A stretch of 64,000 nt of DNA from Toxotes chatareus. Lineage: Eukaryota > Chordata > Actinopteri > Toxotidae. The stretch lies in contig CM028884.1 in the NCBI GenBank assembly GCA_016801885.1, positions 20,818,864 to 20,882,863 of the forward strand. The letters run 5' to 3'. A program made the translations under genes and the position numbers. A model generated the notes under the pieces. That model did no database searches and had not been told where the DNA came from. It saw nothing but the letters and a program-made list of their open reading frames with translations. This document shows, piece after piece, positions 61,366-64,000 of this stretch; position 1 is the first letter of the stretch; every line of letters begins with the position of its first letter.

Positions 61366-61371
61366 AATAAA
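61366..61371 (+). promoter_or_regulatory. Poly(A) signal AATAAA for nkpd1-like
   Basis: This is a canonical hexamer 112 nt after the TAA stop of the nkpd1-like gene. A 3' UTR of roughly 130 nt is implied. The dispersed repeat at 61375 starts directly after it. Confidence 0.6.
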
Positions 61372-61374
61372 CGA

Positions 61375-61879
61375 TTAAAGGAATAGTTTTGAGAACTATG
61401 CTTGTTTCTAGCCAAGAGTTTGAAGATCATTACCACCCTCATCCCTCTATGCTAAATATGAAGAGCCAGCAGGTAACTACCTTGGCTCAGCATAATGACT
61501 AGGAGTAGGGAAAACAGCATCTCTGGCTCTGTCCAAAGTTTAAAAAAATACCTGTTAACACCTTTAATGCACTCTAATTAATGCATATCACTGCACATGG
61601 CCGCTATTCACCAAGAAAGTAAAGCCACAACTTGACATTTTTGCATTTTTGTATGACTTAATCAAGCAGAATACACTAATGCTTTACAGGTTTAATGTTT
61701 CCTAACTTTGGACAAAAGCAGTCTGTTTTTCCATGCTTCCAGTCTTTCTGCAAAGCTAAGCTAATCGCTTCCTAGCTCCATATTTTTAACACAGAGGCAT
61801 GAGAGCGGTATCTTCTAATCTCACTCCCAGCAAGAAAGGAAATAAGTGTGTTTCTCAAAATGACAAACACCTCCTTTAA
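61375..61879 (+). repeat. Dispersed repeat with short inverted ends
   Basis: It starts ttaaaggaatagt and ends cctcctttaa. Internal words such as 'ctggctctgtccaaagttt' and 'aagctaagctaatcgcttcct' belong to a common fish repeat that begins and ends with palindromic ttaaagga/tcctttaa. It lies directly after the nkpd1-like poly(A) signal. It is non-coding and its class is uncertain. Confidence 0.6.
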
Positions 61880-63057
61880 GGTCCTCTTAGCTTATGTGAT
61901 TGCTGAACACTTTTAGGGCACCCCTAAAATGCTGGCTCATGCTGTACATATAGTGTCACTGTGCTTAACTTCTCAGGCTGCTAATGCCAGTGTCAGTGTC
62001 AGTGTAACTTCTATACTGCTGCTCCATGCATTCATGTACCTCTCTTAAATCCCTTTGAGGGATTTAAAATCATCACTCCCTGCTTTCTCAGTCTGCTGTA
62101 CAAGGCCACGATGAGCCACTGAGCCTTGACAACACAATGAACTGCATTCAGATTTTATTTGTAATGAGTTTCCTGAACTGAACTGGATTGGTTTGGTTTT
62201 TTGGTTTGTCACACTCCCCCCAACTCTCTGTGTTTCCCAACAAACATTAAGTTATTATTTTTAAGAAATTCTTCTTCATTCATCTATATTTGAGAATCCA
62301 TAAGAAAAACCTTTCATTTCAAATTTAGGACATGATGAAATAGCACTGTGTAGCTGATGGAAAATGACCGACAAGCTTCATAGCTGTGTGAAGAAAAAAC
62401 TCAGGTACTGTTTGGCTTAAAGCTTTCCGAATGCACTGGTCTCAGCATTTGTCAATCAAAATGGTTTACAGCTCATTTCAATACATTTTAAGCAATGTAA
62501 GAGGCAATATCCATGAACTGAAGAGTTCATGTAAATGTGAGGTAATCACACACAGTTTGGCAACAGGAGCTTGCGATAAGTCATGCATTAATTCATGCTT
62601 TATAATGTAATCAGGAATGCATCCATTAAGTAATAAGTGGGCATGGGCATGTTCTTGTAAAATATTATCAAAACACTGATTAAAAATTAAAATATTTAAT
62701 CTCCTGTAACTGTGTCAAATAACTATCATGTACATCATGATAGCCGTAGTGTAACCTTGTGTACTGTCACACTGTCGTGGCTCACACTTGAATAGAGCAG
62801 AGCTATTGTTTGTGTCATTATCAAAACTTGTGCCTTTCCTATTTTGACAAGTCAAAATGTCTGCTGTGAAAAAGGTTTTTTGTGAGATAACATGTTTTAT
62901 TTTATTTTATTTTATTTGGTTGGTGTTGTAGAAGGAAAATGTGTCAAACAAAAGGATGAGGAGGATAAAAAGCTGTGAAACACATCACCTCAAGAAAACA
63001 AACAAAACAACTATTGTCTTACCATTGCTTTTATAACCAATTTGTTTAATTAAGATA
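61880..63057. other. No gene recognised downstream of nkpd1-like
   Basis: AT-rich sequence with a TTTTA array near 62897-62925. No exon of a following gene is visible. Confidence 0.6.
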
Positions 63058-63059
63058 TA

Positions 63060-63605
63060 TACACTCACTGGTCACTTTATTAGTTAGCTATTAGCTAGTA
63101 CCAGGTTGGACCCCAACCCACCACACCCCAAAAGTGCACTGCTGGACTGAGATCTGGTGAATGTGGAGGCCGTTTGAGTACAGTGAACTCATTGTCATGT
63201 TCGAGAAACCACTTTGAGATTATTTGAGCTTTGCGGCATGGCAGGTTGTTCTGCTGGAAGCAGCCATCAGAAGATGGGTACAGGATGGACATGGTGAACA
63301 ACAGTACTCAGGTAGCAGTGGTGTTCAAACGATGCTCAATTGGCACTAAGGGGGCCAAAGTGTGCCAAGAAAATATCCCCCACACCATTAGTGCCTGTGT
63401 GGCACTAACAACCATGCCACATTCACTTAGTCACTTAAATCACCTTTCTTCCCCATTCTCATGCTTAGTTTGAACTTCAGCAGGTCATCTTGGCCACGTC
63501 TACATGCCTAAATGCATTGAGTTACTGCCATGTGACTGGCTGATTAGATATGTGCCTTAATGAGCAGTTGAACAGGTGTACCTAATAAAGTGGCTGGTGA
63601 GTGTA
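63060..63605 (-). mobile_element. Tc1/mariner-like element, internally deleted
   Basis: Inverted termini (tacactcactgg at the left, its counterpart ggtgagtgta at the right, each with a nearby ctttattag/ctaataaag block) are bounded by the TA target dinucleotide. The element is about 0.54 kb, against about 1.2 kb or more for a full copy. On the minus strand it keeps the C-terminal transposase region next to the left end and a short N-terminal part near the right end. The middle, including most of the catalytic domain, is missing. Confidence 0.88.
63095..63301 (-). pseudogene. Tc1-like transposase C-terminal fragment
   Basis: The minus-strand reading contains PSSDGCFQQNN, FLEHDNEFTVL and PPHSPDLSP, the block holding the last acidic residues of Tc1-type DDE transposases. 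The expected downstream Glu region (H-L-W-D type) is altered to HFWGVVG and the frame then leaves the family. The reading also lacks most of the domain upstream, so it is a relic. Confidence 0.85.
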
Positions 63606-64000
63606 TTCTTCATGACCTTTTTCTTGGAAAATAAGTCTCTGTTTTCAGACATTCTCTCTACATTTACCACCCTATCACACCTGTGACATGTACAAGATAT
63701 TTATCCAAACTGATCAGTGTAAAACTGTACTATGAGAAACAACAGGAGGCACCCTCGTGCACAAAACTGCAACATGATTCTAGGTTTAACATATATTTTT
63801 TAATTCTTGTTTTGGCTGTTTTTTGTTTTGTACATGCTGTCACTTTATTGTGAAACCTGTGTGTTGATGCTCATGTTTGCATGCTAACGTACAAGCATGA
63901 GAGTAAACGTTAATAAAGTCAAAGGATATTAAATGTTGAGTAAGTGAACATCAATGCAGAGCCACATTAGTATTGTATCTATTTGAGAGCCTGAGTAGAC
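63606..64000. other. No gene recognised
   Basis: AT-rich sequence to the window edge with no open frame of note. Confidence 0.6.

Noticed and set aside
1..64000. CRISPR arrays, operons, prophage or bacterial defence systems
   Set aside because: Spliced gene structure, poly(A) signal, SINEs, LINEs and Tc1/hAT-like elements show animal nuclear DNA. No regularly spaced repeats of CRISPR type occur.

Overview
The window is vertebrate nuclear DNA, most probably from a teleost fish and perhaps a percomorph. The evidence is an AT-rich background, many microsatellites, and a repeat set typical of bony fishes: a Tc1/mariner copy, an L1-type LINE, an L2-like LINE, tRNA-derived SINEs, and a short hAT-like MITE of the 'CAGAGGTGTC' type. 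Repeat family names come from recalled family consensus, not from a search.

Only one protein-coding gene can be supported. It lies on the + strand at 54676-61254 and has five coding exons with consensus splice sites and continuous reading frame, giving 735 residues. It belongs to the KAP P-loop NTPase family, closest to NKPD1 (NTPase KAP family P-loop domain-containing protein 1), with resemblance to the KAP part of Kidins220. Both nucleotide-binding motifs look degenerate. Two membrane segments split the domain, and a SAM-like module ends the protein. An in-frame TGA 24 nt before the ATG fixes the start, and a poly(A) signal lies 112 nt after the stop.

The first 54 kb hold no gene I can defend. 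They are intergenic DNA or intron of a gene whose exons I could not find. One exon-like segment (6828-6983) is noted as a weak candidate. The rest is microsatellites, homopolymer tracts and dispersed repeats. Some repeats have clear boundaries: two hAT-like MITEs (16484-16685, 54013-54216), a probable solo LTR of 1.26 kb (22721-23984), an internally deleted L1-type LINE (27660-29480), and three tRNA-derived SINEs with target-site duplications (27052-27343, 37751-37949, 42434-42790). Others are decayed: an L2-like reverse transcriptase relic (24500-25030) and several unclassified families.

Repeats also surround and enter the gene. A MITE with perfect 61-bp inverted repeats ends 459 bp before the start codon. 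Intron 1 contains an LTR-like copy, intron 3 is largely an unclassified dispersed repeat, and a palindromic-ended repeat begins a few bases after the poly(A) signal. A deleted Tc1-like element lies further downstream (63060-63605).
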